Shown here in pieces: positions 34,361-43,228 of a DNA stretch of 64,000 bases. Made by a program: the position numbers and the translations under genes. Source of the stretch: SVFI01 sp045588655 (GTDB lineage: Bacteria; Bacillota; Clostridia; Lachnospirales; Lachnospiraceae); contig JAZNEP010000021.1 in assembly GCA_045588655.1 (NCBI GenBank), positions 1 through 64,000 of the forward strand, read 5' to 3'. Below the pieces are notes generated by a model that saw only the letters and a program-made list of their open reading frames with translations, ran no database searches and was not told the DNA's origin. The stretch's first letter is position 1, and each line of letters opens with the position of its first letter.

Positions 34361-35086
34361 ATGATAGCAAAGGTAATGAAGATGAGAGCTTATGAGCGCA
34401 AATCTGTGATAATCATATCACTACTTGCGTTTGTGTTTGGGCATATTACATTGTTTCTGATGAACTTTTGGGGAGATATGAAAATGGTCTTTCCTATAGG
34501 GAGCATTGTGGCAATGTGTACAGGATACATGCTTTCGGGTATTTTTGGATTTAGCATGTTACCGCAGGAATTTAATAAGCAAATTGCATTTGGAATGACG
34601 AGAAAAACGTTTTTTCGCATGGATGTGATCGTGTCATTGATTCATAATCTAATTTTGAGTGGGATGATTATTGTTATGTATCTAATAGAGAGGGTGATGG
34701 ATCGTATCTTTTATGCGACATATTTAGAGGTGTTTTCTTGGCCAAAAGGGATGGAGCTGTTTAGGATTGGAATGATTATGTTACTGGTCGTGCCCGTTTT
34801 GCTGACTGCAATACGTCATCTTCTGGGCGCATGTTTGGCGAAGTACGGAAATAAAGCAATTTTTGTTATTTGGGGAACAGCTATGCTTTTGTCATTGCTG
34901 CCTAACAGATGGATGATAATTGTGGAAAGACACAAAGATAGCATGTTGGCAAATTGGTTTCTAAAAATGGAAGGTGCTATAGGTAATGTGAGTCTGCTTG
35001 CATGGCTGATGGCAGGAATTGTTTTTGCCGGAGGTTCTATTATGATATCCTGGCGTATCTTACGAAAACAAATGGTTATTATGTAG
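34361..35086 (+). CDS. ABC transporter membrane subunit
   Basis: The 241-residue protein has about six membrane helices. It follows the first permease after GGAGG and ends the GntR operon. An N-terminal segment with F-G-M-T-R-K-T-F-F before the third helix resembles the permeases of bacitracin/lantibiotic-type ABC-2 exporters, but the substrate is not evident. Confidence 0.75.
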   Translation: MIAKVMKMRAYERKSVIIISLLAFVFGHITLFLMNFWGDMKMVFPIGSIVAMCTGYMLSGIFGFSMLPQEFNKQIAFGMTRKTFFRMDVIVSLIHNLILSGMIIVMYLIERVMDRIFYATYLEVFSWPKGMELFRIGMIMLLVVPVLLTAIRHLLGACLAKYGNKAIFVIWGTAMLLSLLPNRWMIIVERHKDSMLANWFLKMEGAIGNVSLLAWLMAGIVFAGGSIMISWRILRKQMVIM

Positions 35087-35144
35087 TTTAGAGTTTTTGA
35101 TGGCCGGGTCTATACAAGTTTTTGCTTTTTTTATCCATACAAAG

Positions 35145-35173
35145 TTGCTCATTTTATATATGCGTAGTATAAT
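35145..35173 (+). promoter_or_regulatory. Promoter of the PAS-GGDEF gene
   Basis: TTGCTC (35145-35150) and TATAAT (35168-35173) are 17 bases apart, 46 bases before the GTG start codon at 35220. Confidence 0.6.
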
Positions 35174-35219
35174 AAAGTCGTAATTTTGTGTAGGGGCATG
35201 TGTAAGTGAGGGAAATAGG

Positions 35220-36530
35220 GTGAATAGCAAAAATAGTATATTGATTGATGCGGTGTTTCAAGCAATCTTGGACAATACGCGTGATCTGATGTTTGTGAAA
35301 AATGCAGATTTTGAATATGTAGCAGCGTCTCGTTCTTTTGTTAAGATGGTTGGCAAAAAGAGTGTGGAAGAGATCGTCGGGCGTACCGATTTAGAGATTT
35401 TTGAAGATAAAAATCTGGCAAAGCGTTACATGGCGGATGATAAAAAATTAGTGCAGGGTGGAGTGAATCTGATTGACTATATGGAGCCTATCACAGATCA
35501 TAATGGGCAGGCGAGATATGGCTCTACTTCCAAGTACATCCTTACGGACGAACAAGGACAGTTTTTGGGTATATTTGGAATTACAAAAGATATTACAAAA
35601 GATTATTTTGTCAGACAAAATTATCAGAAAGAATTAAAATATCTTTTTAAACTTCCGAAGAATACCTATGCGGTTACATATATTGATGTAGATAGCTGGC
35701 GTATTATCAGTCAGCGAAAACAGGAGATTTTAGGTGCAACGTATCAGACGTGTGAGACCGTAGAAGAATTGTGCGAGTGTGCGCTTGCATCCATTTTGGA
35801 TCGAGATAGTGAAGCGTCCAAGTTTTATCGCCATTTCACACAGGAGTTTTTGGTTACGGTATTTGAGAGTGGAAGGACCCAGATTTCGTTTCGATATGAA
35901 AGGGAGTTGTCGGATGGTTCAAAGCACTGGGTACAGAACGATTTAAGATTTTTGACAGATGTAGACAGCGGCCATTTGTGTGCGATGTTGTCTGCCAAAA
36001 ATATTGACGAGGAGAAAAAGGAAGAACAGAGACTTCAAACAGCGGCCAAAATGGATAAGATGACGATGGTATTAAATCGAGAGACTACGATGGAGTATAT
36101 TCGTCAGATAATCAAAATGGAAGATAATATGCAGCATGCTCTGTTTATGATTGATGTGGATAATTTTAAGTCATTGAATGATACCCACGGACATCGAGAG
36201 GGAGACAAATTTTTGATTCATCTGGCAACAGAGATTAAAAACAGTTTTCGTGATAATGATATCGTCGGAAGGATTGGTGGGGACGAATTTTTCGCACTCA
36301 TGCGAAATGTGTCAAGCATCGATATGATAGAAAGCCGTGCCAATGAGTTGTTATCCACCATTCAAACGGTTTGTAAGGATTACCAGAGTGTAAATCTTTC
36401 CGGAAGTATCGGAATTAGTGTTTACCCTCAAAATGGTGATACATTGGATATGTTGTATGAAAAAGCAGATGCAGCATTATATATGGCTAAGCGACAAGGA
36501 AAAAACAGAGTAGTTTTTACAGAAGAATAA
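35220..36530 (+). CDS. PAS-PAS-GGDEF diguanylate cyclase
   Basis: The 436-residue soluble protein has a PAS domain (about 8-120, FVKNADFEYVAASRSFVKMVG), a second PAS-like region (about 150-265, with a SDGSKHWVQNDLRFL strand) and a GGDEF domain (about 275-436). The active-site loop is intact (RIGGDEF near 350-356) and the metal-binding strand reads FMIDVDNFKSLND. It should make cyclic di-GMP in response to a signal sensed by the PAS domains. It starts with GTG after GAGGGAAATAGG and is a single-gene unit between a promoter and a terminator. Confidence 0.9.
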   Translation: MNSKNSILIDAVFQAILDNTRDLMFVKNADFEYVAASRSFVKMVGKKSVEEIVGRTDLEIFEDKNLAKRYMADDKKLVQGGVNLIDYMEPITDHNGQARYGSTSKYILTDEQGQFLGIFGITKDITKDYFVRQNYQKELKYLFKLPKNTYAVTYIDVDSWRIISQRKQEILGATYQTCETVEELCECALASILDRDSEASKFYRHFTQEFLVTVFESGRTQISFRYERELSDGSKHWVQNDLRFLTDVDSGHLCAMLSAKNIDEEKKEEQRLQTAAKMDKMTMVLNRETTMEYIRQIIKMEDNMQHALFMIDVDNFKSLNDTHGHREGDKFLIHLATEIKNSFRDNDIVGRIGGDEFFALMRNVSSIDMIESRANELLSTIQTVCKDYQSVNLSGSIGISVYPQNGDTLDMLYEKADAALYMAKRQGKNRVVFTEE

Positions 36531-36537
36531 GAATTTT

Positions 36538-36575
36538 GCACCTTACATTGACTTGGGTTGATGTAGGGTGCTTTT
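36538..36575 (+). terminator. Terminator after the PAS-GGDEF gene
   Basis: GCACCTTACAT (36538-36548) pairs with ATGTAGGGTGC (36561-36571) using one G-U pair. TTTT follows. Confidence 0.8.
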
Positions 36576-36612
36576 AAGATTATAAAAAGTTTGTGTTTAC
36601 TTGGGAGGAAAA

Positions 36613-37788
36613 ATGGAAGAGTCGAATAAAAAGCGTGCCCTAAATATGGGGGTAAAAATAGGACTGATTGCATTGATTCTTTTTATCAGTTTTTTTGTGG
36701 GATTATATGCGTTTATTATAACAGCAGCAATGGGGTTTCATGTGGTATTTTCGTTTGTCAATCCGTTTGTTTTACCGGGAGTATTAATACCACTTGTCGT
36801 AGTGAAAAATAAGAAGAAAGTTCTTATGGTGGATGGAGTATTTTTAGGCGTCTATTTGATTGCGATTCTCGTGAATGTAGGTATCATTACGTATAACGAA
36901 AATATTACGATTGATACATCACCGAATATAGAGGTGAATGAATATCTGCCGTTTGATGAGAAATCAAAGATTGTGAAGCTACAAGAGGTGGCGAGTCTGA
37001 AATTGACAGATAATCTTCCGGTGGTGGATGGGGCGGCAGCAGTATTTCCGGTGTATTCTGCCTTTGTCAATGCGACTTATCCTGAAACGGTGGAATTGTA
37101 TGACGGAACATTTGAGTATAACAATACAGTTGCAGGATATATGTTCCTGGCGGAAAGACAGACGGATATTTTCTTTGGGGCGTATCCGTCGGAGGATCAG
37201 ATTGACTATGCGAAAGAGCTGGGAACAGAATTTGAGTATACGCCGATTGGGAGTGAGGCTTTTGTATTTTTTGTACATAAGGATAACCCGGTGGAATCCT
37301 TGACAACAGAACAGATACAAAGTATATACTCCGGAGAAATTACAAATTGGAAAGAAGTTGGCGGAAAGAATGAGAAGATTGTGGCATTCCAAAGAAATGA
37401 GGGTAGTGGTAGTCAGAGTATGCTGGTTCGCTTCATGGATGGAAAACCTGTGATGAAGGCACCAAGCGAGCAGGTCAATGATCTTATGTCAGGGATTATT
37501 GAGCAAGTGTCAGATTATAAAAGTACGACGGCGTCCATCGGATTTTCATTTCGCTATTATGTGGAGGGAATCATTCAAAATCCGGATATTAAAATGATAC
37601 GTATCGATGATGTTGCACCGACGGTGGAGAATATCAAGAATGGAAATTATCCAGTGACCACTCCTTTATATGCGGTTACCTACAAAGGGAATGAGAATGA
37701 AAATGTGGATCGACTGATTGAGTGGGTTTTGTCAAATGAGGGACAGGAAATTATTGAAAAAACAGGGTATGCGGGGGTTGCAAAATAA
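36613..37788 (+). CDS. Membrane-tethered PstS-like substrate-binding protein
   Basis: The 391-residue protein begins with three hydrophobic helices (about 13-37, 42-60 and 68-92) instead of a signal peptide or lipobox. A periplasmic-binding domain of the phosphate (PstS) type follows, with segments NNTVAGYMFLAERQTDIFFG, GSEAFVFFVHKDNPV, IYSGEITNWKEVGG and QRNEGSGSQSML, the last being the typical anion-binding loop. No pst transporter genes lie near. It could be a receptor domain without an importer. The start at ATG 36613 follows GGGAGG; a TTG at 36601 is not preferred. Confidence 0.8.
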   Translation: MEESNKKRALNMGVKIGLIALILFISFFVGLYAFIITAAMGFHVVFSFVNPFVLPGVLIPLVVVKNKKKVLMVDGVFLGVYLIAILVNVGIITYNENITIDTSPNIEVNEYLPFDEKSKIVKLQEVASLKLTDNLPVVDGAAAVFPVYSAFVNATYPETVELYDGTFEYNNTVAGYMFLAERQTDIFFGAYPSEDQIDYAKELGTEFEYTPIGSEAFVFFVHKDNPVESLTTEQIQSIYSGEITNWKEVGGKNEKIVAFQRNEGSGSQSMLVRFMDGKPVMKAPSEQVNDLMSGIIEQVSDYKSTTASIGFSFRYYVEGIIQNPDIKMIRIDDVAPTVENIKNGNYPVTTPLYAVTYKGNENENVDRLIEWVLSNEGQEIIEKTGYAGVAK

Positions 37789-37791
37789 GAC

Positions 37792-37816
37792 AAAAATGAA
37801 AGGAGTTTCATTTTTT
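37792..37816 (+). terminator. Terminator after the PstS-like gene
   Basis: AAAAATGAAA and TTTCATTTTT pair around the loop GGAG, with extra T residues following. Confidence 0.65.
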
Positions 37817-37907
37817 GTGGTTGACAAGAATTTACAATCTAAGGGAACAGCACAAAGTATTAGCAAAAACGGTGAATTATCTTTTGGGAGTGGAGGACTA
37901 GAGAAAC

Positions 37908-38414
37908 ATGAAAAAGGCTTTATTGGTCATAGATATGCAGAATATATGTGTCGGAGAAAAGCATGCATCGTATTTTGCGTATGATAACGAAAGTTTGATT
38001 CGTGAGGTAAATAAAGTGATAGATGCCAATGCGGAAAACATGGTCGTTTATATAAAAAATGTAATGAAGAAAAATTTCATAAACAAGTTTGCGCCGTTTC
38101 AGGCGTACGAAGGATCGGAAGAGATTGAATTAGTGGAAGGGCTTCATATCGTGTCGAAACATGTATATAAAAAATATAGAGGAGATGCATTTTCCAATCC
38201 TGTACTGGATGAATTGTTAAGGGAACATGATATTGAATGTGTGGAAATGGTAGGTGTCGACGGTGGCGGTTGTGTTGCTTTGACAGCGTTAGGCGCTGTG
38301 AAAAATGGCTATCAGGTAATTATAAATGAAACCGCTATCGGAACGATGTTTGAAAAAAATAAAGAGAAATATTTCATAAAATTACGAAAGATGGGTGCAC
38401 AATTTGTTCAGTAA
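37908..38414 (+). CDS. Isochorismatase-like cysteine hydrolase
   Basis: This 168-residue protein has the isochorismatase-like fold, with the catalytic triad visible as Asp9 (VIDMQN), Lys88/Lys89 (YKKYRGDAF) and Cys122 (GVDGGGCVALTALGA). Members are nicotinamidases, isochorismatases and related amidases. The specific substrate cannot be told; a nicotinamidase metal-binding D-x-H-x-x-H motif is not obvious. The start is the ATG at 37908, preceded by GGAGG. It is followed by a terminator shared with a convergent minus-strand gene. Confidence 0.8.
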   Translation: MKKALLVIDMQNICVGEKHASYFAYDNESLIREVNKVIDANAENMVVYIKNVMKKNFINKFAPFQAYEGSEEIELVEGLHIVSKHVYKKYRGDAFSNPVLDELLREHDIECVEMVGVDGGGCVALTALGAVKNGYQVIINETAIGTMFEKNKEKYFIKLRKMGAQFVQ

Positions 38415-38475
38415 AACACCTAATTACATAACCGGACCGTACGTACTATCCGACGAGTAAAGTGAGAGTGACGGG

Positions 38476-38502
38476 AAAAGGGATCGACTGCGATCCCTTT
38501 TT
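38476..38502. terminator. Terminator between convergent genes
   Basis: AAAAGGGATCG pairs with CGATCCCTTTTT around the loop ACTG. T residues follow on the + strand; on the minus strand the tail is TTTTCCC, so minus-strand use is weaker. Confidence 0.8.
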
Positions 38503-38515
38503 CTATTGTTCATAT

Positions 38516-39538
38516 TTAGTTGTTTTCAATAGGGAATGAAACGTGCCAGTCGCCTTCAATCAATGTCTGACTTGTTACAAATTCTCCGATAATCTGATAG
38601 TTTGGTAACTCGTCAGGTGATACGTCAAAAATATATTCATCGTAGCTGCCTTTGGTTTCTTCGTCCCAGAAAGAATGTGTCAGCATCGGATATATGATTT
38701 CACTGCCTTTTTGAAGAGAAAGCCATCCGTGATTGTCGTAGCGGAGAATATCTTCATAATAAGCTTGTATGTGAAGTTTTCCGTCTACAAATCCATAGGC
38801 GGTAATCGTGGCGCCCGGAACAGGGGAAATATATTGTGCTTCGTTTGAAGTCAGTAATGAGGTTAGGTTTTGCGCATCGGTGTCAGAGCTAATACTGTAT
38901 CCTCGCAGATTTACATCACTGAGGTTCACAATTTTATCGGTTTCTTCAGCTTGAAGGATTTGTGGCAATTCTTGTATGGTTTCGGTTTTACCTGTCAACA
39001 GTTTTGATATGGAAAATTTCATATAAGTCCCTTCAATCTGTCCGTTTTGCTGAATGGAGATTAAGAATGTGGCGGATTTATTAGTGTTATCATAAGAAAT
39101 AAGGCTACACGTGCCGATTTGGTCGGCGTTAGTGTGAATGCTGTAGCTGTCAAATAAATCAATAGACTCATCAATTAAGTTACCTTCTAAATCCTGCAAT
39201 GATATGTAAATATCAGCACTATTTCCATCGATATGGATCGCTTCCACATTCATCTTTATGTTTTGATCGGTACACGCCTTGTTAACGGGAACTAATTCCA
39301 GTGCAATGTCAGGATATACCGAATATAGTATTTCATAGGCTTGAATATTTCCGGCTGCAACAGCGGCAGATACGCTGCCGAATAATAAAATAAGTGTAGC
39401 AGCAATGCAGGCAGCAAGTTTTTTGATGCGGACAGAAACGATATAGGAATGGGAGTTTTTCTTTTTGGTATAGTCAATGGTTTCGGAGATAAACTTGTCG
39501 TCGATATTTGAGATTGCATCTTCGAGTACATGTTTCAT
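38516..39538 (-). CDS. DUF4179 membrane protein, candidate anti-sigma factor
   Basis: The 340-residue protein has a short cytoplasmic N terminus (about 1-38), one membrane helix (about 39-62, KLAACIAATLILLFG) and a large extracytoplasmic region. The DUF4179 layout is recognisable just after the helix. Such proteins are typically encoded directly after an ECF sigma factor and restrain it. Here the ATG overlaps the sigma stop codon by ATGA, so translation is coupled, and AGGAGG precedes it. No zinc-binding anti-sigma motif is visible, so the role is inferred from position. Confidence 0.75.
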   Translation of the reverse strand: MKHVLEDAISNIDDKFISETIDYTKKKNSHSYIVSVRIKKLAACIAATLILLFGSVSAAVAAGNIQAYEILYSVYPDIALELVPVNKACTDQNIKMNVEAIHIDGNSADIYISLQDLEGNLIDESIDLFDSYSIHTNADQIGTCSLISYDNTNKSATFLISIQQNGQIEGTYMKFSISKLLTGKTETIQELPQILQAEETDKIVNLSDVNLRGYSISSDTDAQNLTSLLTSNEAQYISPVPGATITAYGFVDGKLHIQAYYEDILRYDNHGWLSLQKGSEIIYPMLTHSFWDEETKGSYDEYIFDVSPDELPNYQIIGEFVTSQTLIEGDWHVSFPIENN

Positions 39539-40089
39539 AGAAGTTCCTCCTGTTCTAAATATTTTTTCAGTTTTTCTCTAATCCGGTGTAAACGGACGGT
39601 TATATAATTTTTGTTTGTGTTCATGTGTTCGGCTATTTCGGAAATATCTTTGCAAAACCAATAACGTTGCATAAAAATGACGCGGTCTTTCCGGTTTAAA
39701 CTATGTAAAAAATAATTAATCTGTCTTGCAAGCTCTTCGGCTTGAATCAAGTGTTCGACAGATTCCGTGCTGCTTAAACATTCACAAAGTTCATCGAGTG
39801 AAACATCATAGGAACAATTGCGCTTGGCGGCGGTGTTACTTCTATATTTTTTAAGAGAAATATTGCGAGTGATTTTACATAAGTATGCAGGAAATGAAGA
39901 TGGTATCTGGGGTGGAATCGTGTTCCAAACTGCTAAATAAGCGTCATTGACGCATTCTTCCGCATCCTGTTCATTTCCGACAATATGATAGGCTATCGAT
40001 TTGCATATGCTTCCGTATTTTGATGCCATGCTACTGATGGCCTGTTCTGAACGATGCAAAAACATGTCCACGATACATTGGTCTTCCAT
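39535..40089 (-). CDS. ECF-type RNA polymerase sigma factor
   Basis: This 184-residue protein has sigma region 2 (about 15-85, with DAEECVNDAYLAVWN as 2.2-2.3) and region 4 (about 120-180, DISEIAEHMNTNKNYITVRLHRIREKL as the -35-binding HTH; shown here in part as known family positions). There is no region 1 or 3, which defines the extracytoplasmic-function class. AAGGAGG lies nine bases before the ATG. It is divergent from the MATE exporter at 40268, and the DUF4179 gene downstream is the likely anti-sigma partner. Target promoters are unknown. Confidence 0.85.
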   Translation of the reverse strand: MEDQCIVDMFLHRSEQAISSMASKYGSICKSIAYHIVGNEQDAEECVNDAYLAVWNTIPPQIPSSFPAYLCKITRNISLKKYRSNTAAKRNCSYDVSLDELCECLSSTESVEHLIQAEELARQINYFLHSLNRKDRVIFMQRYWFCKDISEIAEHMNTNKNYITVRLHRIREKLKKYLEQEELL

Positions 40090-40157
40090 GTCAAGATCCT
40101 CCTTTCAACCATATAGTTCCCTTTTCGGTTTCAATATTACAACATGATTGTCTTTTT

Positions 40158-40182
40158 CACAAATATACTTTTCTTATTTGTG
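40158..40182. promoter_or_regulatory. Inverted repeat in the divergent sigma/MATE intergenic region
   Basis: CACAAATA and TATTTGTG are perfectly complementary with a nine-base centre, in the 178 bases between the sigma-factor start and the MATE start. It has no T tract, so an operator is more likely than a terminator. Confidence 0.35.
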
Positions 40183-40196
40183 GCAATAGAATCCCA

Positions 40197-40225
40197 TTGA
40201 AAATCTCATTTTCATGTACTATAAT
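40197..40225 (+). promoter_or_regulatory. Promoter of the MATE/metallo-beta-lactamase operon
   Basis: TTGAAA (40197-40202) and TATAAT (40220-40225) are 17 bases apart, 42 bases before the MATE start codon. Confidence 0.75.
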
Positions 40226-40267
40226 GTGCAAGAATAAAAGAAGACATGATATATAGAGGAAAGATAG

Positions 40268-41611
40268 ATGAAAGATTTAACAAAGGGATATCCGGCAAAG
40301 GTCATTATGATGTTTACGATTCCGCTTATGTTCGGATATATTTTTCAGCAGTTTTACAATATGGCAGACAGCAAGATTGTCAGTACATATGTTGGGACCG
40401 GGGCACTGGCTGCAGTCGGGGCGACGGCGGTTGTTTTTAATACGATGATTTTTTTTATCAACGGATTAACGCAGGGATTTTCGATACTCATTGCGAACAG
40501 TTTCGGTGCCAAGGATATGCAGAGCTTGCGCCGCTATGTAGCGGGCACGATGATCTATACTGCGATTGTAACTGTGATTATGACAGTGGGAGGGCTTGTG
40601 TTTATCGTACCGATTTTAGAGTATTTGCAAACACCGGCCGAAATAATGGAAGCAGCTACGTCGTATGTGCGAATTATCATTGCGGGGATAGTGACGTCGT
40701 CTCTTTACAATATGTGTGCGAATATGCTTAGGGCAGTGGGAGATAGCAAAAATCCTTTGTATTGTCTTTTGGTGGCAGTTGTGGCTAACATCGGTTTGGA
40801 TATTTTGTTTGTGCGTAATTTTGCGATGGGAATTGAAGGTGCAGCTTACGCCACAGTAATCGCACAAGCATTGTCGGGAATGATGTCGTTGGCAATTATT
40901 TTATTTAAATATAAAGAAATTCTGCCAAAGAGACACGATTGGAAGATTGAGAAAACACGCTATTGGGTTTTGTTTACAACAGGTATTTCTATGGCACTGA
41001 TGGGATGTATCGTGAACATCGGAACCATTGTGTTGCAAGGAGCCATCAATGCACTCGGAACAGATATCGTGGTAGCGCATACTGCATCGCGGCGTGTATT
41101 TGATATTATGATGGTAGCGCTGTATACGACTGGTATGGCAATGACGACTTATGCAAGTCAGAATATGGGAGCAAAAAAGCCGGAGCGTGTCCGTCGGGGC
41201 GTAAGACATGCCAATTTAATCGTGACGGGATTTACAACCATTCTTCTTGGTTTCTGCTACCTCTTTGGTGAACCACTACTAATTTGGGTGACAAGTACAG
41301 AGAATCGCACGATTATTGACGCGTCTGTTATGTATCTCCAAATCAGCATATGGTTTTTCTATGTTCTGGGTCCGCTTTTTGTCATGCGTTGTACATTACA
41401 GGGGATGGGAAGAAAGATTATTCCTTTGGTTTCGAGTTTTATGGAAATGGTTGTGAAAGTGCTTTCAGCGGGATTTTTGGTTCCAGCATTGGCTTATGTA
41501 GGCGTGGCGCTTACAGAGCCAATCAGCTGGATTGTGATGATTATTCCATTAATTGTGGCGTATTATGTGAAACCGCCGGAAAAGATGATGGGAGAGGATA
41601 GAAATGAATAA
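40268..41611 (+). CDS. MATE-family efflux transporter
   Basis: The 447-residue protein has about 12 membrane helices in two halves and matches the MATE drug/metabolite exporter family, which uses a sodium or proton gradient. The N terminus (PAKVIMMFTIPLMFGYIFQQFYNMADSKIV, family signature region seen in part) is typical. The ATG follows GAGGAAAG. Its end overlaps the next gene by eight bases, so the two are co-translated. Substrate unknown. It is divergent from an ECF sigma gene. Confidence 0.85.
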   Translation: MKDLTKGYPAKVIMMFTIPLMFGYIFQQFYNMADSKIVSTYVGTGALAAVGATAVVFNTMIFFINGLTQGFSILIANSFGAKDMQSLRRYVAGTMIYTAIVTVIMTVGGLVFIVPILEYLQTPAEIMEAATSYVRIIIAGIVTSSLYNMCANMLRAVGDSKNPLYCLLVAVVANIGLDILFVRNFAMGIEGAAYATVIAQALSGMMSLAIILFKYKEILPKRHDWKIEKTRYWVLFTTGISMALMGCIVNIGTIVLQGAINALGTDIVVAHTASRRVFDIMMVALYTTGMAMTTYASQNMGAKKPERVRRGVRHANLIVTGFTTILLGFCYLFGEPLLIWVTSTENRTIIDASVMYLQISIWFFYVLGPLFVMRCTLQGMGRKIIPLVSSFMEMVVKVLSAGFLVPALAYVGVALTEPISWIVMIIPLIVAYYVKPPEKMMGEDRNE

Positions 41612-43088
41612 AATAATTCAAATCTTTCAAGTATTGAAAGACATAGTTGCGTGCTTTTTGGGAATTATTTTTTTAATGATTGCGCTGAGTTTGTTCTTTG
41701 AAGGTGCAGTCATTGGCGGAATTGCAGCTATGAGTTTCGGCATAGGGATTACACCTCTGTGGAGAAAGATTCTCAGGGCAATGAATATGCATGTTTCTGT
41801 AAAGAAAACAATGATTGCTATGACGTGTCTTTTTTTAGTGGTTTGCGGTTCGATAGCAATGCTTGGAGGCACATCGGAAGAAATCGCATCAGAGGAATCA
41901 AATTCTGTTATAGTAGAGAGTGTTAGTGTAGAAAATGAAGAACAGTCAGATACAATAGCACAAAACCTGTTGGAAGAAGACGCTGAATCAATAGGGGAAG
42001 AACATGCCGAAGAGGCAGTGGAAGTAAGCAATGGAATGCAGGTGCATTTCATCGATGTGGGACAAGGCGATGCGACATTAATTATCTCGGGTGAGCATGC
42101 AATGCTGATTGATGCAGGGGATGATACCAGGGGAACCTTGGTTCAATATTATTTGCAGAAACAAGGGATAGAGAAGCTTGATTACCTTGTGCTGACGCAT
42201 ACAGATGCAGATCATATCGGTGGTGCAGATGTAGTCATCAATAAATTTGATATTAACAATGTCTTTATAGGCGATTATCCAAAAGAGAATAATGTCTATA
42301 GAGATTTGATGCAGGCATTGAATGATAAGAATCTTACATATTCGACACCGCTTGTGGGAGAGAACTATGCACTGGGAGATGCCTTTTTTACTATACTTGC
42401 TCCTAACAGGGGGTATTCAGATCCAAATAATTCTTCCATTGCATTAATGGTGCAGAATGGCGAAAATCGCTTTCTTTTTACCGGAGATGCAGAAGAGGAA
42501 GCAGAATGGGATATTTTGGCAAATGGTTTAAATATGGATTGCGATGTATTTAAGGCCGGACATCACGGAAGTAAAACGTCTAATTCTGTTTCATTTTTAA
42601 ACGCTGCAACACCATCCAGTGTGGTAATCAGCTGTGAGGAAAATAATTCATATGGTCATCCGCATGCAGAAGTATTAAATAATTTACGTAGAATGGGAAT
42701 TAAAGTATTCCGAACGGACGAGCAGGGATCGATTATTGCGATTTCAGACGGAAAGGAAATTACATGGAACAGTGCGCCATCTGAGAGTTGGAAATCGGGT
42801 GAAAGCACACGGAACTTTACTGAGTATGAGACGGATGAGAATAAGACAGATGAGAATAAGACAGATGAGAATGCGACAGAGAATAAGATAGAAAATGCAG
42901 ATGCCACATATGCTGTGAATGACAAAAACGGAAAGATTCACCTGGTAGGGGCCTGTTCGGCGACAGGAAGTGGAAGGAATGCCATGACCAGTCCTGTTTA
43001 TTTTTCAACATATGAAGAGGCAGAAGTTTATTCGATGCAGATTGCGCCGAAAGAAGATAAGAGAGCGTGTGGGAATTGTTGGAAATGA
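41604..43088 (+). CDS. Membrane-anchored ComEC-type metallo-beta-lactamase protein
   Basis: Domains: N-terminal membrane helices (about 13-50 and 66-88), an acidic linker, then a metallo-beta-lactamase domain like the C-terminal part of ComEC (about 145-390). Motifs include HFIDVGQGDATLI, LTHTDADHIGG, LFTGDAEEEAE and KAGHHGSKTSNS, with all metal ligands present. A short repeat of TDENK follows, then a C-terminal Cys-containing segment (about 430-494: GACSATG, YFSTYEEAEVYS, CGNCW) that resembles the small Ada-like metal-binding domain. ComEC nuclease-type proteins degrade or process nucleic acid outside the membrane. The role here is inferred. Confidence 0.8.
   Translation: MNKIIQIFQVLKDIVACFLGIIFLMIALSLFFEGAVIGGIAAMSFGIGITPLWRKILRAMNMHVSVKKTMIAMTCLFLVVCGSIAMLGGTSEEIASEESNSVIVESVSVENEEQSDTIAQNLLEEDAESIGEEHAEEAVEVSNGMQVHFIDVGQGDATLIISGEHAMLIDAGDDTRGTLVQYYLQKQGIEKLDYLVLTHTDADHIGGADVVINKFDINNVFIGDYPKENNVYRDLMQALNDKNLTYSTPLVGENYALGDAFFTILAPNRGYSDPNNSSIALMVQNGENRFLFTGDAEEEAEWDILANGLNMDCDVFKAGHHGSKTSNSVSFLNAATPSSVVISCEENNSYGHPHAEVLNNLRRMGIKVFRTDEQGSIIAISDGKEITWNSAPSESWKSGESTRNFTEYETDENKTDENKTDENATENKIENADATYAVNDKNGKIHLVGACSATGSGRNAMTSPVYFSTYEEAEVYSMQIAPKEDKRACGNCWK
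42831..42887 (+). repeat. 15-base coding repeat (TDENK)
   Basis: Three 15-base units (42831, 42846 and 42861) and a shortened 12-base unit (42876-42887) encode TDENK-type repeats in the linker of the metallo-beta-lactamase protein. Confidence 0.8.
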
Positions 43089-43095
43089 TGATAAG

Positions 43096-43132
43096 AAATC
43101 GATTGATTTTTCATTGAATCAATCGATTTTTT
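43096..43132 (+). terminator. Terminator after the MATE/metallo-beta-lactamase operon
   Basis: AAATCGATTGATT pairs with AATCAATCGATTT around an eight-base loop, followed by a T run. Confidence 0.85.
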
Positions 43133-43152
43133 TAATTGTTTATAAATATAAG

Positions 43153-43189
43153 TTGACAAATAACAAAACATATGATTATATGTTCATAT
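43153..43189 (+). promoter_or_regulatory. Promoter with overlapping palindromes before the methyltransferase
   Basis: TTGACA (43153-43158) and TTATAT (43176-43181) are 17 bases apart. ACATAT-GATT-ATATGT (43168-43183) and ATATG-TT-CATAT (43178-43189) are perfect, overlapping inverted repeats across the -10 element. The A/T-rich form recalls ArsR/SmtB-type operators, but no such regulator lies in the window. Confidence 0.55.
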
Positions 43190-43228
43190 AAGCAAATAAA
43201 CAAATAATCACAAAGAGGAAGATAAAAT

